From the NCBI GenBank assembly GCA_943845485.1, contig CALTNV010000017.1, forward strand, positions 1 to 9,631: a DNA stretch of 9,631 nt, written 5' to 3'. The stretch's first letter is position 1. Each line of letters opens with the position of its first letter. The notes under the pieces are model-generated. The model worked only from the letters and a program-made list of their open reading frames with translations. It was not told the origin of the DNA and searched no databases. The position numbers and the translations under genes were made by a program. Origin of the DNA: an uncultured Flavobacteriales bacterium. Its GTDB lineage: Bacteria > Bacteroidota > Bacteroidia > Flavobacteriales > CALTNV01. Below, piece after piece: positions 1 to 6,980 of this stretch.

Positions 1-533
1 GCAAAAGGAGAGTTAGATATCCACATCTTAGCACCATTTAAAAGATAATGGTCACCCATGTCTTTAAAATTTGTTACCATACCACTAGGGTTTGATCCGT
101 GATCTGGTTCGGTTAAACCAAAACAACCAATCATTTCACCAGAAGCTAATTTTGGTAAGTATTTTTGTTTTTGTTCCTCTGTACCAAATTTCCAAATAGG
201 GTACATAACTAAAGAACTTTGAACTGAAGATGTAGATCTTAATCCTGAATCTCCTCTTTCTAGCTCTTGCATAATTAAACCATATGAAATTTGGTCTAAT
301 CCTGCTCCTCCATATTCTTCTGGAATATAAGGACCGAATCCACCAATCCCAGCTAAACCCGGTATAACCTGCTTAGGAAATGTAGCTTTTTCGTAGTATT
401 CTTCTATAATTGGAGAGATTTCTTTCTTAACCCATGCGCGGGCTGAATCTCTTACTAATTTGTGTTCTTCAGTTAATAAGTCATCTAACTGATAATAATC
501 TGGTGCAACAAATTGATCTATTCTTCCTGACAT
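1..533 (-). CDS. gcdH: Glutaryl-CoA dehydrogenase-like acyl-CoA dehydrogenase (N-terminal part, cut by window edge)
   Basis: This flavoenzyme family oxidises and decarboxylates glutaryl-CoA to crotonyl-CoA in lysine/tryptophan breakdown, passing electrons to ETF. I translated 177 codons from the ATG at 533-531; the C-terminal half, with the catalytic glutamate, lies outside the window. The helical N-terminal domain (about 20-135) leads into the FAD-contacting segment CFGLTEPDHGSNPSGM (137-152) and the motif NGAKMWISNSPF (166-177). The stretch DSGLRSTSSVQSSLVM (95-110) closely resembles human GCDH (DSGYRSAMSVQSSLVM). It includes R99, which corresponds to the arginine that contacts the substrate gamma-carboxylate (R94 of the mature human enzyme), and this favours a glutaryl-CoA-type enzyme over a generic short-chain one. 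The usual GSDP reads GSNP here, which I believe occurs in other Bacteroidetes members. A TTG/TAnnTTTG promoter lies just upstream. No lysine-degradation neighbour is visible, so exact substrate specificity is inferred. Confidence 0.9.
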   Translation of the reverse strand, partial: MSGRIDQFVAPDYYQLDDLLTEEHKLVRDSARAWVKKEISPIIEEYYEKATFPKQVIPGLAGIGGFGPYIPEEYGGAGLDQISYGLIMQELERGDSGLRSTSSVQSSLVMYPIWKFGTEEQKQKYLPKLASGEMIGCFGLTEPDHGSNPSGMVTNFKDMGDHYLLNGAKMWISNSPF

Positions 534-559
534 ATTTTTTATCTTAAATAAATTCTTTG

Positions 560-590
560 CAAATTTACAACATTGTTAGCATTGTTTCAA
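560..590 (-). promoter_or_regulatory. Bacteroidetes-type promoter for the gcdH-like gene
   Basis: Read on the minus strand, TAAATTTG (567-560) matches the Bacteroidetes -7 consensus TAnnTTTG at all six fixed positions. A TTG (590-588) lies 20 bp upstream as the -33 element. The predicted transcript starts close to 553, giving a leader of about 20 nt before the ATG at 533. On the plus strand of this 128-bp divergent gap the best -7 candidate for the DUF4271 gene is GAAATTTG (613-620), but it has no TTG at the right distance, so I do not call it. Confidence 0.6.
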
Positions 591-661
591 ATCATTAGTG
601 TTTTGAATTAAGGAAATTTGATGTTTTTTATAGCTAATTTCATTATGATATGTAAAGTTTT

Positions 662-1333
662 ATGATAGATAAATTAATTACTGAAATTCCTGAAGGTATT
701 GCAATAAACAATAGTTTGTTTTTTTTTGTGTTATGTGGTCTTCTTTTTTGGGGAGCTTATATAAGAATTGATTTTAATCAAAGATTTGTTTTGGTAACCA
801 GAGGTTTTGTTTTTGAACGTTATTTTAATCAATTATTAAAAATTGATAAATTAAATAAACACACAAGTTCTTTCTTTTTTAATTTGAATTATATTTTAAA
901 TATTTCTTTTTTTGTTTTAAATCTGTTGGTTTTCTTTGGTTTTCCAGCTCAATTTCATTTCGACTATTATTATTTTATACTTTTTTTTACCATCGTGATT
1001 TTTTTTAAAAAAATCATAAAGGATTTTTTGTCTAATTTAATTTTTTATCGATTATTTAGAGACTTGAAATTAAATCAATCTCTATATTATCAAAATGCTG
1101 GTATAGTCTTGCTCTTTATTAATTTTACTTACGTTTTATCTTACAGTGTTTATCATTCAAAAATTATCCTTTTTGGATTAAGCTCTATGATTATTCTATT
1201 CTTATTTAAAACTTTTCGAGAGGTTGTTTTGTCTGTTAAAAATAAAATTTCAATATTTTATATTATTTTGTATCTTTGCGCTTTAGAAATTATACCCTTG
1301 TTAGTTATTTATCGTTTTTTATCGAATGATTAA
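662..1333 (+). CDS. DUF4271 six-helix inner-membrane protein, function unknown
   Basis: This is a 223-residue, very Phe/Leu/Ile-rich protein with about six predicted membrane helices (roughly 16-34, 72-93, 101-118, 145-164, 167-185, 197-218). The basic/polar loop between helices 1 and 2 (35-70) is the largest soluble part. The C-terminal segment ILYLCALEIIPLLVIYRFL (202-220) is what I recognise as the hallmark end of DUF4271 proteins, a Bacteroidetes-restricted family without an assigned role. No signal peptide or catalytic motif is visible. The ATG at 662 is chosen because the nearby upstream ATG at 645 is out of frame and stops after six codons. hemD follows 36 nt downstream on the same strand with no terminator between, so the two are probably cotranscribed. 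That pairing recurs in Bacteroidetes as far as I recall and hints at a link to tetrapyrrole metabolism, but this is inference. The coding DNA has several runs of eight or more T. Confidence 0.82.
   Translation: MIDKLITEIPEGIAINNSLFFFVLCGLLFWGAYIRIDFNQRFVLVTRGFVFERYFNQLLKIDKLNKHTSSFFFNLNYILNISFFVLNLLVFFGFPAQFHFDYYYFILFFTIVIFFKKIIKDFLSNLIFYRLFRDLKLNQSLYYQNAGIVLLFINFTYVLSYSVYHSKIILFGLSSMIILFLFKTFREVVLSVKNKISIFYIILYLCALEIIPLLVIYRFLSND
996..1016. repeat. T8/A7 inverted repeat inside the DUF4271 gene
   Basis: A perfect inverted repeat with 10-bp arms around one central base: TGA followed by eight T, then seven A and TCA. It encodes the lysine/phenylalanine-rich stretch after helix 3. A T8 run (981-988) lies just upstream. 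It may simply reflect TTT and AAA codons in an AT-rich gene, though such runs are prone to polymerase slippage. Confidence 0.55.
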
Positions 1334-1369
1334 ATGCTAATTTAATTACTTACTTAAATACTGAATGTT

Positions 1370-2104
1370 GTGAAAGTTAAAACTATTCTAGTATCTCAGC
1401 CAAAACCCGCATCTGATAAATCTCCTTATTTCAGTTTGGCTGAAAAATATAAATTAAAAATTGATTTTAGACCTTTTGTTCATATAGAGGGGGTACCTGC
1501 TAAAGAATTCAAAAGCTTTAAGGTTAATATGGATGATTTTACAGCTATTATTCTTACAAGTAGAAATGCTGTTGATCATTTTTTTAGAATTTGTGAAGAG
1601 TTAAAAATTGCAATTAGCTCTGATTGGAAATATTTCTGTATTTCAGAAAGTACGGCTTTATATTTACAAAAATATATCACCTATAGAAAGAGGAAAGTAT
1701 TTATTGGAAAGCAAGTTTTTTCAGACTTATTACCTCTAATAATAAAACATGAGGATGAGAGGTTTCTTTTACCTTGTTCAGATATGTTAAAAGGTAGTAT
1801 TCCAGAAAAATTGGGTGCTAACAATGTTTCTTATGAAAAGGCTGTTTTATATAGAACCGTAGCTAGTGATTTGTCTGATTTAGAAAATGTAAAATATGAT
1901 ATGTTGGTGTTTTTTAGTCCAACAGGAATACATTCTTTATTTAAAAACTTTCCAGAATTTAAGCAAGATAAAACTTTAATTGCTTGTTATGGACCTACAA
2001 CGACAAAAGCTGCAGAAGATTATGGTTTAGTTGTTAATATTCCTGCTCCTCAGCCTGAAGCTCCATCAATGACTATGGCTATTGAAGGTTATGTAAAAAA
2101 ATAA
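1370..2104 (+). CDS. hemD: Uroporphyrinogen-III synthase
   Basis: HemD closes the linear tetrapyrrole hydroxymethylbilane while inverting ring D, giving uroporphyrinogen III, the branch point for heme, siroheme and cobalamin; it acts in the cytosol as a monomer. The 244-residue product has the usual two-lobed HemD layout. Lobe 1 carries the motif TAIILTSRNAVDHFF (58-72), and the other lobe carries LVFFSPTGIHSLF (179-191) and CYGPTTTKAAEDYGL (206-220). Y161 in AVLYRT matches the conserved family tyrosine, and the Thr run at 210-212 fits the substrate-contacting threonine. The C-terminal tail PEAPSMTMAIEGY is typical of the Bacteroidetes branch. The start is GTG: ATG (1365) and TTG (1368) just upstream both run straight into a stop, and MKVKTILVSQP is the family's usual N-terminus. 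Transcription probably comes through the DUF4271 gene and ends at the hairpin at 2135-2191. Confidence 0.92.
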   Translation: MKVKTILVSQPKPASDKSPYFSLAEKYKLKIDFRPFVHIEGVPAKEFKSFKVNMDDFTAIILTSRNAVDHFFRICEELKIAISSDWKYFCISESTALYLQKYITYRKRKVFIGKQVFSDLLPLIIKHEDERFLLPCSDMLKGSIPEKLGANNVSYEKAVLYRTVASDLSDLENVKYDMLVFFSPTGIHSLFKNFPEFKQDKTLIACYGPTTTKAAEDYGLVVNIPAPQPEAPSMTMAIEGYVKK

Positions 2105-2134
2105 TCTTAAGATGTTATAATTAGAGTATGTTCT

Positions 2135-2191
2135 AAAATATTATGCAAAAAAAAACCTCCATTATGGAGGCTTTTTTTTGCATAATATTTT
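2135..2191. terminator. Bidirectional rho-independent terminator between hemD and groEL
   Basis: The core hairpin is CCTCCA-TTA-TGGAGG (2156-2170). It is flanked by nine A on the left (2147-2155) and eight T on the right (2172-2179), so either strand gives a GC stem followed by a U-run. It can therefore stop both hemD (plus) and groEL (minus), which converge here. Pairing continues beyond the A/T tracts with AAAATATTATGC (2135-2146) against GCATAATATTTT (2180-2191). The whole is a 28-bp-arm palindrome with a single mismatch (A2155 opposite C2171). Confidence 0.92.
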
Positions 2192-2195
2192 AGGT

Positions 2196-3839
<1,644 letters not shown>

Positions 3840-4118
3840 TTAACCAATAATTCCAAAAATATCTGATTCTCTCATCATTAAGTACTTGTTTCCTTCAATA
3901 ACAATTTCAGTACCTGCATATTGTCCATATACAATTTGATCACCAATTTTAACAGTAATTGGGTTTTCTGATGTTCCATTCCCTGTTGCTACAACCTCAC
4001 CTTGAAGAGGTTTTTCCTTTGCTGTATCAGGAATAATTAATCCTCCTGCAGTTTTTTGCTCTGCTGGTGCAGTTTTTACCAAAACTCTATCGTTTAAAGG
4101 TTTGAATTTTACTGACAT
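3840..4118 (-). CDS. groES: Co-chaperonin GroES (Hsp10)
   Basis: GroES forms the heptameric lid of the GroEL chamber. The 92-residue protein has the full family layout: N-terminal [10 protein letters not shown] (6-15), the GroEL-binding mobile loop about 16-33 with the hydrophobic contact GGLIIP (25-30), the roof segment around 45-57, and the C-terminal strand [13 protein letters not shown] (79-91). Start and length match the family exactly. It is the first gene of the chaperonin operon, with the 155-bp upstream gap carrying the regulatory candidates described separately. No CIRCE element is present. Confidence 0.98.
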   Translation of the reverse strand: MSVKFKPLNDRVLVKTAPAEQKTAGGLIIPDTAKEKPLQGEVVATGNGTSENPITVKIGDQIVYGQYAGTEIVIEGNKYLMMRESDIFGIIG

Positions 4119-4152
4119 AATTTATGTTTTTAGTTAGTTTTTAATTGTAATA

Positions 4153-4162
4153 AGCTTAAGCT
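4153..4162. repeat. 10-bp perfect palindrome overlapping the groES -12 box
   Basis: AGCTTAAGCT is self-complementary. It overlaps the GC of the predicted -12 element and lies just upstream of the predicted groES start, a position where a bound protein would block transcription. It is short enough to be chance in AT-rich DNA. Confidence 0.35.
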
Positions 4163-4174
4163 AAATTTATGCCA
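4159..4174 (-). promoter_or_regulatory. Candidate sigma-54 (-24/-12) promoter of groES-groEL
   Basis: On the minus strand the sequence is TGGCATAAATTTAGCT. Compared with the sigma-54 consensus TGGCAYR-N4-TTGCW, 11 of 12 constrained positions match, the exception being A for the second T of TTGC. The invariant GG (4173-4172) and GC (4161-4160) sit at exactly the required spacing. The predicted start is about 4148, leaving a leader of about 30 nt before the groES ATG. A gene for a sigma-54 activator lies about 1.5 kb away in the neighbouring operon. The match is seen directly; use by sigma-54 is inferred. Confidence 0.6.
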
Positions 4175-4201
4175 AAGCATTTAATTATGAAATATTGTCA
4201 A
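4173..4201 (-). promoter_or_regulatory. Possible housekeeping-type promoter upstream of groES
   Basis: On the minus strand a TTGACA (4201-4196) is followed 18 bp after its TTG by ATGCTTTG (4180-4173). That resembles the Bacteroidetes -7 element TAnnTTTG but with AT instead of TA at the first two positions. The element abuts the -24 box of the sigma-54 candidate, so the two polymerase forms would exclude each other. Weaker than the sigma-54 match. Confidence 0.3.
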
Positions 4202-4203
4202 TT

Positions 4204-4259
4204 TTATATACAAAAAAATGTCAGTGTAAATTTTTACACTGACATTTTTTTGTATATAA
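4204..4259 (-). terminator. Terminator after secG, built as a 27-bp perfect palindrome
   Basis: The central stem is TGTCAGTGTAA (4219-4229) against TTACACTGACA (4234-4244), flanked by seven A (4212-4218) and seven T (4245-4251). Read on the minus strand it ends 15 nt past the secG stop with a U-run, so it should end the miaB-to-secG transcript before groES. The complementarity continues outside the A/T tracts (4204-4211 against 4252-4259), giving 27-bp arms without mismatch around a TT centre. It is centred about 83 bp upstream of the predicted sigma-54 start of groES, so a second role as an activator-binding site is possible. Confidence 0.88.
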
Positions 4260-4273
4260 TTTATTTCTATTCT

Positions 4274-4543
4274 TTAGTTAATAGGTAATTCTGTATCTAC
4301 TGAAGACGCTACTTTAGTTTCAGATTTAAATACTGATGTTAATAAACAAAGAACTACAATTGTAATTGCTAATGTCCAAGTAGCTTTTTCTAAAAAGTCA
4401 GCAGTTTTTTGTACTCCTCCAATTTGGTTACCCGCTGAAAACCCTGATGATAATCCACCTTCTTTAGGGTTTTGTATCAAGATAATACCTGCTAATAATA
4501 TTGAGCAGATAACGATTAAAATTGTGATAAGCGTAACAGCCAT
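4274..4543 (-). CDS. secG: Preprotein translocase subunit SecG
   Basis: SecG is the small, non-essential membrane subunit of SecYEG that aids SecA-driven export. The 89-residue product has the two family helices (about 3-23 and 53-71). Between them is the conserved cytoplasmic loop IQNPKEGGLSSGFSAGNQIGG (23-43), which matches the Q-x-x-K-x-x-G-L-x-x-x-F pattern of SecG, then QKTADFLEKATW leading into helix 2. The polar tail after helix 2 is short (about 18 residues), which makes this a compact SecG. It is the last gene of the operon, 3 nt behind the TPR-like gene, and is followed by the hairpin at 4204-4259. Confidence 0.95.
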   Translation of the reverse strand: MAVTLITILIVICSILLAGIILIQNPKEGGLSSGFSAGNQIGGVQKTADFLEKATWTLAITIVVLCLLTSVFKSETKVASSVDTELPIN

Positions 4544-4546
4544 AAT

Positions 4547-5197
4547 TTATTTTTTATTTAATTTATTATTTAATTCTTTAATTTTTTCTGCAAAGTAAGT
4601 ATTTTTTTGCGGAATTTTCAAAATAAGTTGATTATATATCTCAATTGCTTTTTTATAATTGCCTTGTTTCTCTAATATTTTAGCAAATGTTTCAGTATAC
4701 ATACTAGTGTCTTCTTGTAAACTTTCTTTTGCAGCTTTAGTTGGGGTGTATATGTTTTTTTTTATTCTATTTATTTTAGGGTTATTTTTTATAAATGTTG
4801 ATATCATGTCATTTTCTTCTGAAGTATTTTCTAACTCTTCAAGTTCAAATGGAGTAGAAATATTGATGTTATGATGTAGTATGTTTTTTTCTAAATTAGA
4901 AAGTTCTTTTTCTTTGTTTATTTTAAAAGAATTCAATTTTAGCTTATCAAATGATATTTGTTCTATGTTTTTTTGTAAAAAAATATAGACATTTTTTCTG
5001 TTATTTATTTTATAGACAACAGTTTCTAATGCATCTTTAAATATCTGTTCGTTAAATTTTTTAGCTGTTTTTAAGTGTAAAAGCTGAATTAATTGAAAAT
5101 ACGGATATTTTAATGCGAGCTTTTTTATCTCAGCATAATCCTCAAAATGAAGTTTATTGATATTTTCTAACCAATATGTTAATTTTTCAACTTTCAT
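4547..5197 (-). CDS. TPR-like protein between lptE and secG, function unknown
   Basis: This is a 216-residue, Lys/Asn/Glu-rich, largely helical protein without signal peptide or membrane helix, so probably cytoplasmic. The N-terminal part (1-80) has WLEN...YPYFQLIQLLHLKTA, a pattern seen in helical-repeat proteins. The middle (about 100-160) looks disordered apart from MISTFIKNNPKI (131-142), a short motif I associate with this conserved Bacteroidetes family. The C-terminal part holds one clear TPR-like unit, MYTETFAKILEKQGNYKKAIEIY (166-188, written as recognised across the helix pair), then LILKIPQKNTYFAEKIKEL (191-209). It is packed 9 nt after lptE and 3 nt before secG, so it is certainly in the operon. 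The position suggests an adaptor role in envelope biogenesis or secretion, but nothing in the sequence proves this. Confidence 0.8.
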   Translation of the reverse strand: MKVEKLTYWLENINKLHFEDYAEIKKLALKYPYFQLIQLLHLKTAKKFNEQIFKDALETVVYKINNRKNVYIFLQKNIEQISFDKLKLNSFKINKEKELSNLEKNILHHNINISTPFELEELENTSEENDMISTFIKNNPKINRIKKNIYTPTKAAKESLQEDTSMYTETFAKILEKQGNYKKAIEIYNQLILKIPQKNTYFAEKIKELNNKLNKK

Positions 5198-5206
5198 ATA
5201 TTTATA

Positions 5207-5716
5207 TTACCACTCCCCAAAAGCTTCGTCAAATATTTTTTGATTTATTTGTTCTGCAATTGCTAAAATTAATTCATTTTCTATATCTAATAACGAGGCG
5301 TCTGAGTCAAATAATTCCATAGCTGTAAAACTTTTTTCAAAATTATCCTTTTCATTATTTGTATTACTATAATTAACCTTTACGGTAATAGTTAATTTAT
5401 TTTGTGCTGCTTCATCATTACTTTGTAGTCCTGCATTACTAACAATGTAGTTTGTTATTGTACCTGTAAAAACAAGATCTGAATAATTATCTCCTGTGTT
5501 AAGTCGTGATTGAGATAAAATAAGTGTTTTTAAATTCTCTGATATGATTTGACTTGTTAGCGGGGATGCTTGAGAGGCGATAGAGCTAAAATTTTCTACA
5601 TAAAAAGTATTTGCATCTTCAGGGATGCTTCCAATGTTTCCTAAGTTATATTGTACTTTACAAGAAACGATAAGTAAGGTAGATAATATAAATGTGTATG
5701 CTATTTTCTTTTTCAT
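5207..5716 (-). CDS. lptE: LptE-family outer-membrane lipoprotein (LPS transport)
   Basis: LptE plugs the LptD barrel and helps deliver lipopolysaccharide to the outer leaflet. The 169-residue precursor begins with a lipoprotein signal: MKKK, a hydrophobic stretch (5-17) and a lipobox IVSC, so the lipidated residue would be C19. The mature part has the Bacteroidetes LptE pattern: GNIGSIPEDANTFYVENFSS (26-45), SPLTSQIISENLKTLILSQSRL (51-72 region), DLVFTGTITNY (80-90), the strand NKLTITVKVNYSN (106-118), and a C-terminal amphipathic helix ending in the characteristic Trp (W169). It follows the sigma-54 activator by 3 nt and precedes the TPR-like gene by 9 nt. LptD is not in the window. Confidence 0.88.
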   Translation of the reverse strand: MKKKIAYTFILSTLLIVSCKVQYNLGNIGSIPEDANTFYVENFSSIASQASPLTSQIISENLKTLILSQSRLNTGDNYSDLVFTGTITNYIVSNAGLQSNDEAAQNKLTITVKVNYSNTNNEKDNFEKSFTAMELFDSDASLLDIENELILAIAEQINQKIFDEAFGEW

Positions 5717-5719
5717 TGT

Positions 5720-6961
5720 TTAGTGAATATCAAATTCTTTTATTTTTCTATAAAGAGTTCTTTCAGAAATCCCTAATTCCTTTGCTGCATATTTACGCTT
5801 TCCTTGGTGTTTTCTTAATGCTTTTTTTATTAGTTCTTTTTCTTTTTCTTCTATACTCAAGCTTTCCTCAACTTCAACATGTTTTTGTATGTCTTTTGAG
5901 TTTATATATTCATTTTCCTTTGGTTTGTTTTCTAGGTATAATGCTTGCTTTGTATATGAAGGTTTTTGTTCTTGATAAATTTCTTTTTCTAAATTGTTTG
6001 ATGTGTTTGTTTTTGTTAAACCGTATAGAAGGGTGTTTTTTATATCAAGTAAATCTTTTTTTAATTCCAATATCATTTTAAACATCTCGTTATAATTAAA
6101 ATTTTGAGTGTTTTGATATTCTTGTTCACTATTTGTTTCTGTATCTTTTTTATCTACTAAAACAGGGAGGTTGTTTTTATTTGTGTGTGGAAGATACTTT
6201 AACAAAATATTAGGTGTTATATCTCTAGTTTTTTCAATAACAGAAATTTGTTCAACAACATTTTTCAATTGCCTAATATTACCCGGCCAATTATAATTTT
6301 TAATGATATCAAAACTTGCCTCATTAAGTTTGATTGTAGGCATGGAGTTTTTTTCTGAAAAATCAGTAGCAAACTTTCTAAATAATAGTAATATATCATC
6401 TCCTCTTTCTCTTAGTGGAGGCAATGAAACAGGAACTGTATTTAGTCTGTAATACAAGTCTTCTCTAAATTTTCCTTTTTCAACTTCTTTTTTTAGATAT
6501 CTATGTGATGCTCCAATAATTCGAACATTTGTTTTTTGTATCTTAGAAGAACCTACTTTTATGTATTCTCCTGATTCTAATACTCTTAAAAGTTTTACTT
6601 GCGTTTTTAATGGTAACTCAGCAATTTCGTCAAGGAAAATCGTCCCTCCATCAGCAACTTCAAAATACCCTTTTCTACTTTCAGAAGCACCCGTAAAAGC
6701 ACCCTTCTCGTGTCCAAACAATTCTGAATCAATTGTACCTTCAGGGATAGCTCCACAATTAATAGCAATATACTCTTTATGTTTTCTGTGACCTAATTGG
6801 TGAATAATTTGTGGTAAAACTTCTTTTCCCGTTCCACTTTCTCCGGTAATTAGTACTGATATATCAATAGGGGCAACCTGAACACATATTTCTATAGCTC
6901 TATTTAAATCTTTATTATTTCCAATAATTCCAAATCTCTGTTTAACACCTTGTAAAGTCAT
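5720..6961 (-). CDS. Sigma-54-dependent transcriptional activator (AAA+ and Fis-type HTH, no receiver domain)
   Basis: This is a bacterial enhancer-binding protein: its AAA+ ring hydrolyses ATP to open promoters bound by RNA polymerase-sigma-54. In the 413 residues the AAA+ domain starts almost at the N-terminus. It shows Walker A GESGTGKE (40-47), the sigma-54 contact loop GAFTGA (87-92), Walker B GGTIFLDE (105-112), sensor I VRIIGASH (146-153), the arginine-finger region FREDLYYRLN (165-174) and sensor II WPGNIRQLKN (225-234). All catalytic positions look intact. There is no receiver, GAF or PAS domain. About 115 residues separate the AAA+ core from the Fis-type helix-turn-helix (about 371-410, ERTLYRKIKEF); this linker includes a predicted helix at 291-313. 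Activity is thus controlled by a partner protein, the linker or expression level. It is encoded 19 nt after miaB and 3 nt before lptE. A likely target promoter precedes groES. Confidence 0.95.
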   Translation of the reverse strand: MTLQGVKQRFGIIGNNKDLNRAIEICVQVAPIDISVLITGESGTGKEVLPQIIHQLGHRKHKEYIAINCGAIPEGTIDSELFGHEKGAFTGASESRKGYFEVADGGTIFLDEIAELPLKTQVKLLRVLESGEYIKVGSSKIQKTNVRIIGASHRYLKKEVEKGKFREDLYYRLNTVPVSLPPLRERGDDILLLFRKFATDFSEKNSMPTIKLNEASFDIIKNYNWPGNIRQLKNVVEQISVIEKTRDITPNILLKYLPHTNKNNLPVLVDKKDTETNSEQEYQNTQNFNYNEMFKMILELKKDLLDIKNTLLYGLTKTNTSNNLEKEIYQEQKPSYTKQALYLENKPKENEYINSKDIQKHVEVEESLSIEEKEKELIKKALRKHQGKRKYAAKELGISERTLYRKIKEFDIH

Positions 6962-6980
6962 TTAAAAAATATTAATATTA

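Noticed and set aside
1361..1372. ATG or TTG start for hemD just upstream of the GTG
   Set aside because: Both ATG at 1365 and TTG at 1368 are followed in frame by TGA, so the GTG at 1370 is the only sensible start.
4119..4203. CIRCE/HrcA operator in front of groES
   Set aside because: No TTAGCACTC-N9-GAGTGCTAA or recognisable variant is present on either strand of the gap.
5692..6081. Plus-strand frame of 129 codons, Phe/Leu-rich, opposite the sigma-54 activator C-terminus and lptE start
   Set aside because: The apparent membrane protein is an artefact of reading A-rich Lys/Glu codons on the reverse strand; the minus-strand genes fully explain this DNA.
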